DNA of 42,732 bases, taken from positions 1 through 42,732 of the forward strand of contig JAEZCY010000169.1 of assembly GCA_023429845.1 (NCBI GenBank), in the 5' to 3' direction. Source of the stretch: Acidobacteriota bacterium (lineage in GTDB: Bacteria > Acidobacteriota > Vicinamibacteria > Vicinamibacterales > Vicinamibacteraceae). The translations under genes and the position numbers were made by a program. This document shows, one piece after another, positions 8,690 to 17,402 of this stretch; the first letter of the stretch is position 1, and each line of letters opens with the position of its first letter. Below the pieces are notes generated by a model. The model made no database searches, was not told the DNA's origin, and saw only the letters and a program-made list of their open reading frames with translations.

Positions 8690-9967
8690 TCAGAACGACG
8701 CGCTCGCTCCGAATACCAGATTGAATCCCTCGCTGCCCTTCGCGAGCTCGATGCGGAGCGGGGTGGCCAGCGGGCCGTGCAGGCGGAAGCCGATGCCGAA
8801 GTCGGTGTGCAGGTCGCTGAAGTCGAGGTCCGACTTGCGGGCCGCGACCTTGCCGGCGTCGAAGAACACCGCGGTGTCGATGAAGCTGTTCACGAGGATG
8901 CGCCACTCGGCCTGCAGCAGCAGGCTGTGACGATCCCGGAAGCGCAGGTTCTGGTAGCCGCGCAGGGTGGATCCGCTGCCCAGCCCGGGCAGCATGAAGA
9001 ACGGCACCTGCGCCTGGTCCTCGCGCATGGTGGTCTCGACGCGGCCGCGGAAGGAGAGCACCCACGCGTCCCGCAGGACCGGCACGTGCTGGATGGCCTC
9101 GTAGTCCACCTGCTGGAACGAGTAGGCGTCGTCCTGGTCGGCGTAGTCGTGCACCGTGACGCCGAAGTACCCGCCACGGCGGGCGTAACCGGGGCTGGCG
9201 CGCGTGTCGATCGCCGCGGTGGCCTGTGTATGGAGGTAGGTGACCTTGGCGTTCAGCCCGTTGACGGTGCCGAACACGTCGCCGACGATGGGGGTGTTGC
9301 CCTCGCCGGGGAACTGGTCCCACTGGGACAGTTCAGCACCGGCAGCGAGCAGCACGAAGCCGCGGGTAGGGCGTGCCTCGAGGAGGGCGGACGCATACGG
9401 CTGCCGGAAGCCGTAGTTGGTGCGCGCCTCACGGTCCGAGTCGTTCCCCAGGCCGAAGAAGTTCACCTGCGGCGCCTCGCGCCACCCGCCGAGCACCGAC
9501 AGGCGCGCGCGGCGGCCCAAGAGCCTCGGCGCGACGAACTCGCTCTCGACCCGCTTGTAGTTGCTGAAGGTGTAGCTGGCGCGCGTGTCGAGCGTGGCGT
9601 ACGCGCCCGTGTGCGTCAGGTACCCGGCGCCAAGCGTGAAGCCGCCGCCGCCGTAGGCACTCGTGAAGAAGGGGTGCCACTTCTGGTTGCCCGTGAGGAA
9701 CTGCTCCTCGAGTTTCCTGACCCAGATCTCAGCCCTGTTGGACGCGTACGGTTCGAGCTTGCCAGCCTTCTCCTTCTGCCGGGCCTCGATGGTGCCCGCG
9801 CGCGTGCTGTTCCCGGCCGGCGGCGCCTCCTGTGCACGCGTGGGCGCCGCGCCGGCAAGGGCGAGCGCCAGCATCGCGGTCAATCCGACGCCAAGGCGCC
9901 GGCGGGCGTCCGGATGCGCGTGAGGACGGACGGCAAACCACCGGCTCACGGCGTGAAGTATGGACAT
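8690..9967 (-). CDS. Omp85/BamA-like outer-membrane beta-barrel protein without obvious POTRA domains
   Basis: The start at 9967 (MSILHAVSRWFAV) yields a long signal peptide ending near PTRAQ; the frame continues upstream without protein-like sequence. The 425-aa product consists of amphipathic strands rich in Tyr/Gly/Phe and contains the Omp85 hallmark region MLPGLGSGSTLRGYQNLRFR (strand 6/L6-like, with the RGY core at about 339-341), followed by LLLQAEWRILVN and FFDAGKVAARK. It ends in a Phe (LVFGASASF), the usual C-terminal signal for BAM-mediated insertion. The N-terminal ~60 residues after the signal are helical and too short for several POTRA domains. It is first in a pair with the kinase-like secreted protein 11 bp downstream, suggesting linked roles at the outer membrane. 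Confidence 0.82.
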   Translation of the reverse strand: MSILHAVSRWFAVRPHAHPDARRRLGVGLTAMLALALAGAAPTRAQEAPPAGNSTRAGTIEARQKEKAGKLEPYASNRAEIWVRKLEEQFLTGNQKWHPFFTSAYGGGGFTLGAGYLTHTGAYATLDTRASYTFSNYKRVESEFVAPRLLGRRARLSVLGGWREAPQVNFFGLGNDSDREARTNYGFRQPYASALLEARPTRGFVLLAAGAELSQWDQFPGEGNTPIVGDVFGTVNGLNAKVTYLHTQATAAIDTRASPGYARRGGYFGVTVHDYADQDDAYSFQQVDYEAIQHVPVLRDAWVLSFRGRVETTMREDQAQVPFFMLPGLGSGSTLRGYQNLRFRDRHSLLLQAEWRILVNSFIDTAVFFDAGKVAARKSDLDFSDLHTDFGIGFRLHGPLATPLRIELAKGSEGFNLVFGASASF

Positions 9968-10253
9968 GTCGCCTCGATCGGCCGCGCACATCGCCACCTG
10001 GTCCCAGGGCGGCGACGGTCCGGCGCGTGCCTTCTCATGAAACCTTCGTGCCATCGCTGTCGCGGCACTCAGGCCGCCGCGCTGCGATCGGGAGCGATGA
10101 GGATCGGTGGCCGACGCTCCTCACGATGGGGTGGTCCCCCCTCCGGCCGGAGGTGCGGGTCGGGAAGTGCCCGTCGCAGGCCGCGAATCGGGCCTGCGCC
10201 GGCCGGTCGTCGCATCCGGATCATGGCAGCGGATCTGCTATGACGCCCGGGCA
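9968..10253. other. divergent intergenic region
   Basis: About 290 bp between the leftward barrel gene and the rightward ABM-domain gene. In-frame coding can be read back to a GTG at 10107 for the rightward gene but it is not protein-like. No clear promoter or repeat is seen. Confidence 0.4.
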
Positions 10254-10610
10254 GTGGTGCAACTGCTTCTCCGGATCACGGCGGCCCCGGGCCAGACAGG
10301 CGAGCTGCTGCAGGCCCTTCGCAGCGTCATGCGCGGCGTGATGGCCGGCGGCGAGTGCGTCGCTGCGCACCTGCTCACCGACGTCGACGACGGTGAGGTG
10401 GTCTGGTACTGGGAGGACTGGCCGGGGCGCGGCGCCTTCGAGCGTCATCTGCGTTCGGACGGGTTCGCTCGCCTGATCTCGCTGATCGAGACGTCCTCCA
10501 CGTTGCCACTGCTGGAGTGCCGGTTCGTGAGCGAAAGCCGAGGGCTGGAGTACCTGGCGGCCGTGCGTGGCGTGGACGTCGCCGAGGCCGACGCCGGACC
10601 ACTGGACTGA
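10254..10610 (+). CDS. ABM-type (antibiotic biosynthesis monooxygenase-like) ferredoxin-fold protein
   Basis: The domain begins at VVQLLLRITAAPGQTGELLQ and contains CVAAHLLTDVDDGEVVWYWE and a helix AFERHLRSDGFARLISLIE, the usual strand-helix layout of dimeric ABM/quinol monooxygenase-like proteins. Members range from true monooxygenases to stress proteins, so the substrate is unknown. The start is uncertain: two adjacent GTG codons at 10254 and 10257 fit the domain edge, while an earlier GTG at 10107 would add 49 residues of poor sequence. About 120 aa, a normal size for the fold. Cytoplasmic, no signal. Confidence 0.65.
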   Translation: MVQLLLRITAAPGQTGELLQALRSVMRGVMAGGECVAAHLLTDVDDGEVVWYWEDWPGRGAFERHLRSDGFARLISLIETSSTLPLLECRFVSESRGLEYLAAVRGVDVAEADAGPLD

Positions 10611-10657
10611 GGGCGGCGCGTCGCCCCGCGACGGCCTTCAACGAGGAGAACAGGGAC

Positions 10658-10750
10658 GTGATCACCCGCGACAGCGGCCCGGCCGGCGACCGATTCCTCG
10701 AGACTCTGTTCCCGAAGCTCGAGACCCTGGCGCCGAAGGGTTGGGAATAG
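10658..10750 (+). CDS. possible 30-aa small protein upstream of the nucleotide transporter
   Basis: A GTG at 10658 follows a good ribosome-binding site (ACGAGGAGAACAGG) and encodes a 30-residue peptide ending FLETLFPKLETLAPKGWE. Its stop is 3 bp before the ATG of the transporter gene. The spacing suggests either translational coupling by a small upstream ORF or the last remains of a lost gene. No family recognised. Confidence 0.35.
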   Translation: MITRDSGPAGDRFLETLFPKLETLAPKGWE

Positions 10751-10753
10751 GCG

Positions 10754-12130
10754 ATGTCGACCAACGTCAGGCACGAGGGCCGATCGTCCACGAGGCCGTC
10801 AGCCAATCGACCGGCTGGGACGCCGGTGCTCAAGCGGCTGCTCTCGCCGATCGCGGAGGTGCGGCCCGGCGAGGCGACCGCGGCGTTGCTGCTGACGCTC
10901 CTGATGTTCCTCGTGCTCGCCGCCTACTACGAGCTCAAGACGGCCCGCGAGATCTTCATCCTGTCGCAGGGCGGCGCCGAGGTGAAGAGTTACTCTTCGG
11001 CGGGACAGGCGATGCTGCTGCTCGGCCTCGTGCCGGCGTACGGCGCGTTCGCGTCGCGGGTGAGCCGCGAGCGGCTCGTGACCTGGGTCACGCTCTTCTT
11101 CGTCGCCAACATCCTCCTGTTCGTGCTGGCCTACCAGGCGAGCCTGCCGATCGGCATCCCGTACTTCCTGTGGGTGGGCATCTTCAACGTGATGGTCATC
11201 GCGCAGTTCTGGGCGCTGGCCAACGACGTGTTCACTCCCGAGCAGGGCAAGCGACTGTTCCCGCTGATCGGTGTCGGGAGCAGCCTCGGCGCGTGGCTCG
11301 GCTCGCTGCGCGCGGGGCAACTGATGGCCGCGCAGGGAACGACGCGGCTGCTCCTCGGTGCTGCGTCGCTCCTGGTCATCTGCGCGCTCCTGGCGCGGGT
11401 GGTCAGCCGCGGCACAGGCACACGGACAGCCGATGCCGCACCGCTCGACCCGGAGCCTCTTGGCAAGGCTGGCGGCTTCGAGCTGATTCGCCACGACCGC
11501 TACCTGTTGCTGATTGCCGCAGTCACCGTGCTGCTCAACGTCGTGAACACCTCCGGTGAGTACCTCCTCGGACGCTACGTCGTGGAGCAGGCCACCGCCA
11601 TGCATGGCGCCGGACCGGAAGGCGCAGCGGCCCGCGAGGCCTTCATCGGACAGACCTACAGCGGGCTGTTCAGCACGGTGAACCTGGTGGGGTTCCTGCT
11701 GCAGATGTTCGTGGTGTCGCGCGTCTTCAAGTACCTGGGCGTCGGCCGCGCGCTGATGATCCACCCCGTGGTCGCCCTGACCGGCTACGCGCTCATGTGT
11801 ACCGGTCCGTCGCTGTCGCTGATGACGACGGTGAAGATCGCCGACAACAGCCTGGATTACTCCCTCGGCAACACGACGAGGCAGGCACTCTGGCTGCCGA
11901 CCAGCCGCGAGGCGAAGTACAAGGCCAAGCAGGCGGTGGATTCGTTCTTCGTGCGGGCCGGCGACGTCCTGTCGGCAGGCGTCGTGTTCGCGGGCGAGCG
12001 CCTGGCGCTCGCCGTACCGGCCTTCGCGGCGGTCACGCTGGTGCTCGCCGGGGCCTGGCTCGGCGTGGTGGGCCTGTTGAACGTGGCGCTGCGGCGCAAG
12101 GCAGGCGAGGCACAGGGGAGCGGCTCGTGA
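10754..12130 (+). CDS. Npt1/Npt2-family nucleotide transporter homologue (ATP:ADP antiporter-like, AAA family)
   Basis: A 458-aa membrane protein with about 12 helices. The N-terminal pattern PGEATAALLLTLLMFLVLAA then YYELKTAREIFIL, the SQGGAEVKSYSSAGQA loop, and FLWVGIFNVMVIAQFWALAN followed by DVFTPEQGKRLFPLIGVGSS match the bacterial branch of ATP/ADP translocase-like carriers. The best-known members are nucleotide thieves of rickettsiae, chlamydiae and plastids; homologues in free-living bacteria are of unknown substrate, and some are placed near the MFS fold. Residues typical of nucleotide exchange cannot be assigned with confidence here. It starts 3 bp after a 30-codon ORF and is followed 47 bp later by a secreted-protein gene. 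Confidence 0.82.
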   Translation: MSTNVRHEGRSSTRPSANRPAGTPVLKRLLSPIAEVRPGEATAALLLTLLMFLVLAAYYELKTAREIFILSQGGAEVKSYSSAGQAMLLLGLVPAYGAFASRVSRERLVTWVTLFFVANILLFVLAYQASLPIGIPYFLWVGIFNVMVIAQFWALANDVFTPEQGKRLFPLIGVGSSLGAWLGSLRAGQLMAAQGTTRLLLGAASLLVICALLARVVSRGTGTRTADAAPLDPEPLGKAGGFELIRHDRYLLLIAAVTVLLNVVNTSGEYLLGRYVVEQATAMHGAGPEGAAAREAFIGQTYSGLFSTVNLVGFLLQMFVVSRVFKYLGVGRALMIHPVVALTGYALMCTGPSLSLMTTVKIADNSLDYSLGNTTRQALWLPTSREAKYKAKQAVDSFFVRAGDVLSAGVVFAGERLALAVPAFAAVTLVLAGAWLGVVGLLNVALRRKAGEAQGSGS

Positions 12131-12177
12131 GGTCGCCGCGTACTCGATTTCGAAGCAGAGAGGAAAGGACACGCCAC

Positions 12178-12843
12178 ATGACGCGCACGACTCGGTTCGT
12201 TCACATCCTGTTCGGCATCGCGGTCGCCGCGATTGCCTCGATGCCGCTGCTGGCCGAGCAGGCCCCCCCGCAGGCCGGCACGGTCGTCACGAAGAAGGAT
12301 CCCCTGCGCTTCGTCGCCTTCGGCGTCAACATGCAGCGCGGCTTCAGCGGCACCATCGACATCGGCGTCGAGCGCTGGACGAGCGACGAGGAGCGGGCCG
12401 TGCTGCTGGATGCGGTGGCCGCTACGACCGCGCAGCGCTCGTCGCAGGACAAGCTGGTCGACAAACTGGAGGACATCGAGCCGCGCACCGGGTACATCCG
12501 CGGCAGCCGCACGCTCGGCTGGGACCTGAAGTACGCCCGCGAGAACGTCCTGCCCGACGGCACGCGGCAGATCGTCATCGTGACCGACAAGCCCGTCTCG
12601 TTCTGGGCCGCCGCCAACTCCGCGCGCACGATGGACTATCCGTTCACGATGATCGAGATGCGGTTCCCGCCGGGGAGCGACAAGGGTGAGGGCAAGCTCC
12701 TGAACCAGACTTCGATCTCGACGAAGAACGGCCGGCTCGAGCTGGAGATCTTCGGCCAGGAGCCGACGCGCCTGACGCAGATCACGCAGCAGAAGACGAA
12801 GACGCAGAAGCAGGCCGAGAAGGCCGGCAAGCAGAGCTCATAG
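12178..12843 (+). CDS. secreted protein of unknown function (221 aa)
   Basis: A strong AGAGAGGAAAGGA ribosome-binding site precedes the start. The signal peptide FVHILFGIAVAAIASMPLLA is followed by a beta-rich domain with VNMQRGFSGTIDIGVERWTS, a helical EERAVLLDAVAATTAQRSSQ segment, and strands such as GTRQIVIVTDKPVSFWAAAN. The C-terminus is Lys/Gln-rich (KTKTQKQAEKAGKQ). Small proteins with this RGFSGTIDIxVERW opening recur among acidobacterial secreted proteins, but I know no function. Likely cotranscribed with the transporter upstream. Confidence 0.75.
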   Translation: MTRTTRFVHILFGIAVAAIASMPLLAEQAPPQAGTVVTKKDPLRFVAFGVNMQRGFSGTIDIGVERWTSDEERAVLLDAVAATTAQRSSQDKLVDKLEDIEPRTGYIRGSRTLGWDLKYARENVLPDGTRQIVIVTDKPVSFWAAANSARTMDYPFTMIEMRFPPGSDKGEGKLLNQTSISTKNGRLELEIFGQEPTRLTQITQQKTKTQKQAEKAGKQSS

Positions 12844-12912
12844 GTGAGGTAGGGCGCACAAGGCAGAAGGCCGACGGTCGGGCGGGATGACGAAGCTGAC
12901 GCCGGCCCGCGA

Positions 12913-14391
12913 TCAGCCCGCGCTCATCGTGAAGGCGTGGTGACCCCACGGCGGCAGATCGAGGTACAGACCGCGAGCGGCGAGATCGCCACCCTCGCGG
13001 TCATACTCGGCGGTGCCGAGCTCATCGCGGAGCCGCCAACGCCTGCTGGCGACGTCGGGCCAGGGCAGCGGCAGGTAGCACTGCGAGTGGTGGTCGGCGT
13101 AGTTGACGACCACCACGCGGCGCTCGTCTCCCGGGCCCGTCCACGCGCAGGCGACGAACGCGTCACTCGACCCGTTACCGGGCCAGGCGGGAGCCGGCGA
13201 CAGCAATGCCCACTGGCCGTCGCGGTACGTGGGCTGTCGCAGGCAGGCGAGCAGCGTGTCGTAGAACGCGCGGATGGCGGGATCGGTCGGCTCGGCCGGC
13301 CCACGACCCAGGTGCATCGGGATGCGCACGCGTCGCCCCTCGCGCTGTCCCTGGTGGATGAAGCGCAGGCCGGGCGAGAGGAAGGTGATCACCGCGGCGG
13401 CGCGATGCCGGTCATGCGGGAAGGTCGACGCCGCGCGCGGCTCGTCGTGGTTCTCCAGGAAGCGGGCGAGATGGTCCTGGAAGTCGAGCCCGGCGAGCAG
13501 ATGCTCGCGCACCGGCCGCGCCGGCCCGTGCGCCAGCCGATCGTAGAGACGCTTGTCGTACGTGAAGTCGAAGCCGTGCTGCTGCAGCGTCCACTCCAGG
13601 TCCCAGTAGACCTCCGCCATGAACACGAACCCCGGAGCGACGACGCGGACAGCGGCGGTCGCTGCCGGCCAGAACGGCTGTGTGGCGATGCCCCACGTGC
13701 GCTCGAACACCTCGGGCAGCACCAGCATGGCCATGTCGCAGCGAACGCCGTCGCACTGGCTGCTGATGCGTCGCAGTTCGCCGACGAGCGCCTGCTGCAG
13801 CGCCGGGTTGCCGTAGTTCAGCTGCAGCGTATCGGGCCAGCCGGCGAAGTACGGGTCGCGACCGTAGGCGAGGATGCGTGAAGAGCCGCCCACCTCGATG
13901 CGCGTCCAGTTCTCCGGTGCGCCATCGAGCTGTGCCTCGCTCCCCTCGATGAAGAACTCCGGATGCGAGAGCACCCACTCGTGGTCCGGTGCGACGTGGT
14001 TGGGCACGAAATCCAGCATGAGCCGCAGCCCACGCCGGCGCAGGCGGCTGCGCAGCCGCGCCAGCGCGTCGTCGCCGCCGAACTCGGCGTGCACGCGGTA
14101 GTCGCGCACCGCGAAGCAGGAGCCGGTGATGTCCTGGTCGCGCAGGTCGGGGAGCACCCGCCGGTACTCCTCGAGCCATTCGCCGTGCGAGGCCGACACA
14201 CGGCGTGCGGCCTCGCCGGTCTGCCACACGCCAAGCCACCACACCCAGTCGAAGCCGTCGCGGGCGAGCGCGTCGAGTTCCGCGTCTGGCACGTCGTCGA
14301 GCGTCGCGGGGCGACCGAGCGCGGCGCTCAACTCGGCGAGCCGAACGCGCGTGTTGACCTGGAACAGCACCGGATAGCGCGAGGTCGACAT
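12913..14391 (-). CDS. GH13 alpha-amylase family glycosyl hydrolase
   Basis: The 492-aa protein has the GH13 catalytic barrel signatures in order: region I LMLDFVPNHVAPDHEW; region II GVRCDMAML with the nucleophile Asp219; region III FVFMAEVYWDLEW with the acid/base Glu260; region IV FLENHDEPR with Asp316. A C-terminal beta domain follows (VVVVNYADHHSQCYLPL). All catalytic residues are present. It lacks a signal peptide, so it should act in the cytoplasm on alpha-linked glucosides; the substrate cannot be told from sequence. Start at 14391 is only 4 bp after the stop of the GH63-like gene, so the two are one operon and probably one pathway, for example breakdown of storage or compatible-solute glucosides. 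Confidence 0.9.
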   Translation of the reverse strand: MSTSRYPVLFQVNTRVRLAELSAALGRPATLDDVPDAELDALARDGFDWVWWLGVWQTGEAARRVSASHGEWLEEYRRVLPDLRDQDITGSCFAVRDYRVHAEFGGDDALARLRSRLRRRGLRLMLDFVPNHVAPDHEWVLSHPEFFIEGSEAQLDGAPENWTRIEVGGSSRILAYGRDPYFAGWPDTLQLNYGNPALQQALVGELRRISSQCDGVRCDMAMLVLPEVFERTWGIATQPFWPAATAAVRVVAPGFVFMAEVYWDLEWTLQQHGFDFTYDKRLYDRLAHGPARPVREHLLAGLDFQDHLARFLENHDEPRAASTFPHDRHRAAAVITFLSPGLRFIHQGQREGRRVRIPMHLGRGPAEPTDPAIRAFYDTLLACLRQPTYRDGQWALLSPAPAWPGNGSSDAFVACAWTGPGDERRVVVVNYADHHSQCYLPLPWPDVASRRWRLRDELGTAEYDREGGDLAARGLYLDLPPWGHHAFTMSAG

Positions 14392-14395
14392 GGCG

Positions 14396-17170
14396 CTATG
14401 CCCGTCCGCCAACCTGCTCGCGCACGAGGCGCTCGGCCAGCCGCTCTTTCTCGGTGCCGAGGAAGGTCGCACGGTCGGTACGGGCGAACAGATCCAGCAG
14501 GCGGGCGATGATGCCGGTCCAGCCCGTCTGGTGGCTGGCGCCGAGGCCGGCGCCGTTGTCGCCGTGGAAGTACTCGTAGAACAGGATGTAGTCACGCCAG
14601 TGCGGGTCGTCCTGGAACGTGCTGGATCCGCCGTAGACCGGGCGGCGCCCGTCGGCATCGCGCAGGAACGTCTGGCCGAGCCGCCGCGTGATCTCCGCGG
14701 CAACCTCGAACAGCGTCATCCGCTGGCCCGATCCGGTCGGGCACTCGACGGTGAACTCGTCGCCGTAGAAGCTGTAGAAGTTGAGCAGTCCACGCACGAT
14801 CAGGCCGTTGACCGGCATCCACACCGGGCCCCGCCAGTTCGAGTTGCCGCCGAACATGCCGTTGTCCGATTCGGCCGGCAGGTAGCGCACCTCGAAGCGC
14901 TGGCCTTCGACGCGGAACTCGAAGGGGTGCTGCTCGTGCACCTTGGAAAGTGAGCGGATGCCGAACGGCCCGAGGAACTCGCGCTCGTCGAGGAGATAGC
15001 CGAGGATGCTCGTCAGCTTCTCCCTGGACAGCGGCGAGAGCAGGCGCCGATCCGCGTACCCGGTGAAACCATCGGCCGTCGGCGCGACCTTCTCGAGCAC
15101 CTGCGGATGGCGCTTGCGGAACAGCGCGATGAGTTCGGTCAGCCGCGAATGCCGCGCCGCGGTGCTGGCCTCGATGACCGTGCTGGCACAGAGAGGCAGC
15201 AGGCCGACCATCGACCTCACCTTGAGCCGGAACGCCTGCCCGTCGGGAAGCCGCAGGACGTCGTAGTAGAAGCCGTCTTCCTCGTCCCACATGTCGTCGC
15301 CACGCTCGCCGACCTTGTCCATGGCGTAGGCGATCCAGATGAAGTTCTCGAGGAACTTGAACGCGGTCTCCTCGTACTTGGCGTCGTGCTCGGCGAGGAT
15401 CAGCGCGATCTCCAGCATGTTCTGGCAGAAGAACGCCATCCAGGCGGTGCCATCGGCTTGCTCCAGCGAGCCGCCGGTCGGGAGCGGGGCGCTGCGATCG
15501 AAGACGCCGATGTTGTCGAGGCCGAGGAAGCCGCCGGCAAACACGTTCCGGCCCTGCGGGTCCTTGCGATTGACCCACCAGTTGAAGTTCAGCATCAACC
15601 CGTGGAAGGAACGCTCCAGGAACTCGAGGTCCTCGCGCCCGAGGTTCTTCTCGACCCGGTAGAGGAACAGCGTCGCCCAGGCATGCACCGGCGGATTGAC
15701 ATCACTGAAGTTCCATTCGTAGGCCGGCATCTGGCCGTTCGGATGGCTGTACAGCGTCCGCAGCATCAGCAGCAGCTGCTCCTTGGCGAAGTCGAAATCC
15801 ACCAGTGAGAGCGCCAGGGTGTGGAACGCGAGATCCCAGGCCGCGTACCAGGGGTATTCCCACTTGTCGGGCATCGAGATGACGTCGCCGTTGAGCATGT
15901 GGAACCACTCGGCGTTGCGCGGCGCGTGGCGGCCACTGCCGAGCAGCGGATGCGCGTCGTGCTCTTTGAGCCAGCGGTCGACGTCGAAGTAGTAGTACTG
16001 CTTGGTCCACAGCATGCCGGCCAGCGCCTGACGATGGACGCGGCGCTGGTCCTCGCTGAGGGCCGGCGCGCTGATGCGGTCGTAGAACTCGTCGGCCTCG
16101 GCGAGGCGCTCGGCGAACGTCGCGTCGAAGCCGGGGCCGAACGCATCGCCTTCGCCCTCGCCGCGAAGCCGCAGACGGATCGTCCGGCTGCCGCCGGCCG
16201 GCACGTCGAGCACGTACACGGCTGCCGCCTTGGTGCCGGTCTGCGCCGGGTTGACCGCCGCCGCCTCGCCCTGCACGACGTAGCGGTGGAAGGCGTCCTT
16301 GACGTATGGCGTCCGGTTCGGCTGGCCCCACAGACGCGCCGCGTTCGATTCGTTCTCGGTGAAGAGCAGCGCCTCGGCGCCTTCGCAGTCCCACGTGTAC
16401 TGCCCCAGCGCCGGGTGGGTTGCAACGACCGCCCCATCGCGCGCGCGCATTTCGGGCCGCGCCTCGCCGTCCTCCCACGACCAGGTGTTGCGGAACCACA
16501 GCGTCGGCAGGACGTGCAGGCGCGCCTCCTCGGGCCCGCGATTGTGGACGGTGCACTTGATCAGGAGGTCGTCGGGCGCGCCCTTGGCGTACTCGAGGAA
16601 GACGTCGAAGTAGCGGTCCTCGGCAAACACGCCGGTGTCCAGCAACTCGTACTCGTAGTCGGTCCGAGATCGACGGCCGTTGGTCTGCACGAGATCGGCG
16701 TACGGGAACGCCGCCTGCGGGTACTTGTACAGGTACTTCATGTACGAGTGGGTGGGGGTCGAGTCGAGGTAGAAGTAGTACTCCTTGACGTCCTCGCCGT
16801 GGTTCCCCTCACTGTTGGTCAGTCCGAACAGCCGCTCCTTCAGGATGGCGTCCCGTCCGTTCCAGAGTGCGAGCGCGAAGCACAGGTGCTGTTGGTGGTC
16901 CGAGACGCCGCCGAGGCCGTCCTCGCCCCATCGGTACGCGCGTGATCGCGACTGGTCGTGGCTGAAGTAGTTCCAGGCGTTGCCGTCCTCGCTGTAGTCC
17001 TCGCGCACCGTGCCCCACTGCCGCTCGCTCAGGTACGGGCCCCACTTCTTCCACGGGACGCCCGCTTCCCGCGCGTCGTTCAGGCGCTTCTGCTCGCGGA
17101 CGTCCACGAACCGGCTCGCCTTGCCCGCGCCCTTGCTGTTCGCCCTCTCGTCTGTTCGCGCCGTCGACAT
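14396..17170 (-). CDS. glucosidase, GH63/MGH1-like (alpha/alpha toroid) glycoside hydrolase
   Basis: A 924-aa cytoplasmic protein. The N-terminal half is a beta-sandwich domain (about 30-350: LSERQWGTVREDYSEDG, FTENESNAARLWGQPNRTPY). The C-terminal half is an (alpha/alpha)6 catalytic barrel with the family motif KWEYPWYAAWDLAFHTLALS (Asp446, in the position of the general acid) and the GGNSNWRGPVWMPVNGLIVR segment (about 775-795), typical of GH63 relatives. Bacterial proteins of this size are called glucosidase and are separate from the ~450-aa mannosylglycerate/glucosylglycerate hydrolases that share the MGH1-like barrel. First gene of the operon with the GH13 gene. A 16-bp palindrome lies about 100 bp upstream in the divergent region. 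Confidence 0.88.
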   Translation of the reverse strand: MSTARTDERANSKGAGKASRFVDVREQKRLNDAREAGVPWKKWGPYLSERQWGTVREDYSEDGNAWNYFSHDQSRSRAYRWGEDGLGGVSDHQQHLCFALALWNGRDAILKERLFGLTNSEGNHGEDVKEYYFYLDSTPTHSYMKYLYKYPQAAFPYADLVQTNGRRSRTDYEYELLDTGVFAEDRYFDVFLEYAKGAPDDLLIKCTVHNRGPEEARLHVLPTLWFRNTWSWEDGEARPEMRARDGAVVATHPALGQYTWDCEGAEALLFTENESNAARLWGQPNRTPYVKDAFHRYVVQGEAAAVNPAQTGTKAAAVYVLDVPAGGSRTIRLRLRGEGEGDAFGPGFDATFAERLAEADEFYDRISAPALSEDQRRVHRQALAGMLWTKQYYYFDVDRWLKEHDAHPLLGSGRHAPRNAEWFHMLNGDVISMPDKWEYPWYAAWDLAFHTLALSLVDFDFAKEQLLLMLRTLYSHPNGQMPAYEWNFSDVNPPVHAWATLFLYRVEKNLGREDLEFLERSFHGLMLNFNWWVNRKDPQGRNVFAGGFLGLDNIGVFDRSAPLPTGGSLEQADGTAWMAFFCQNMLEIALILAEHDAKYEETAFKFLENFIWIAYAMDKVGERGDDMWDEEDGFYYDVLRLPDGQAFRLKVRSMVGLLPLCASTVIEASTAARHSRLTELIALFRKRHPQVLEKVAPTADGFTGYADRRLLSPLSREKLTSILGYLLDEREFLGPFGIRSLSKVHEQHPFEFRVEGQRFEVRYLPAESDNGMFGGNSNWRGPVWMPVNGLIVRGLLNFYSFYGDEFTVECPTGSGQRMTLFEVAAEITRRLGQTFLRDADGRRPVYGGSSTFQDDPHWRDYILFYEYFHGDNGAGLGASHQTGWTGIIARLLDLFARTDRATFLGTEKERLAERLVREQVGGRA

Positions 17171-17272
17171 TGTTCGCCCTTTCGCGCGCGCGGCATGGTC
17201 CGCGCTGCGGCCTACGTCGGATCGGAGTCCCGACGTGAAAAATCCGTCATGTCGGACGCGCCACCACGCACC

Positions 17273-17288
17273 GCGTCGGCACCGACGC
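17273..17288. promoter_or_regulatory. 16-bp palindrome, possible operator between divergent genes
   Basis: GCGTCGG-CA-CCGACGC is a perfect inverted repeat with 7-bp arms in the 232-bp region between the leftward glucosidase operon and the rightward outer-membrane protein gene. Its place fits a transcription-factor site. The high GC content makes chance palindromes more likely, so confidence is modest. Confidence 0.4.
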
Positions 17289-17402
17289 CGAACCGATCCG
17301 CGTAGCTCCCTGTACTGCCATCAGTTACGCGTGCCGGTGGCGGTGGCAGCAGCCTCCGTCCATCGACGGGAAAAGGCACGGAACGTGCCATGAACATCGG
17401 CG

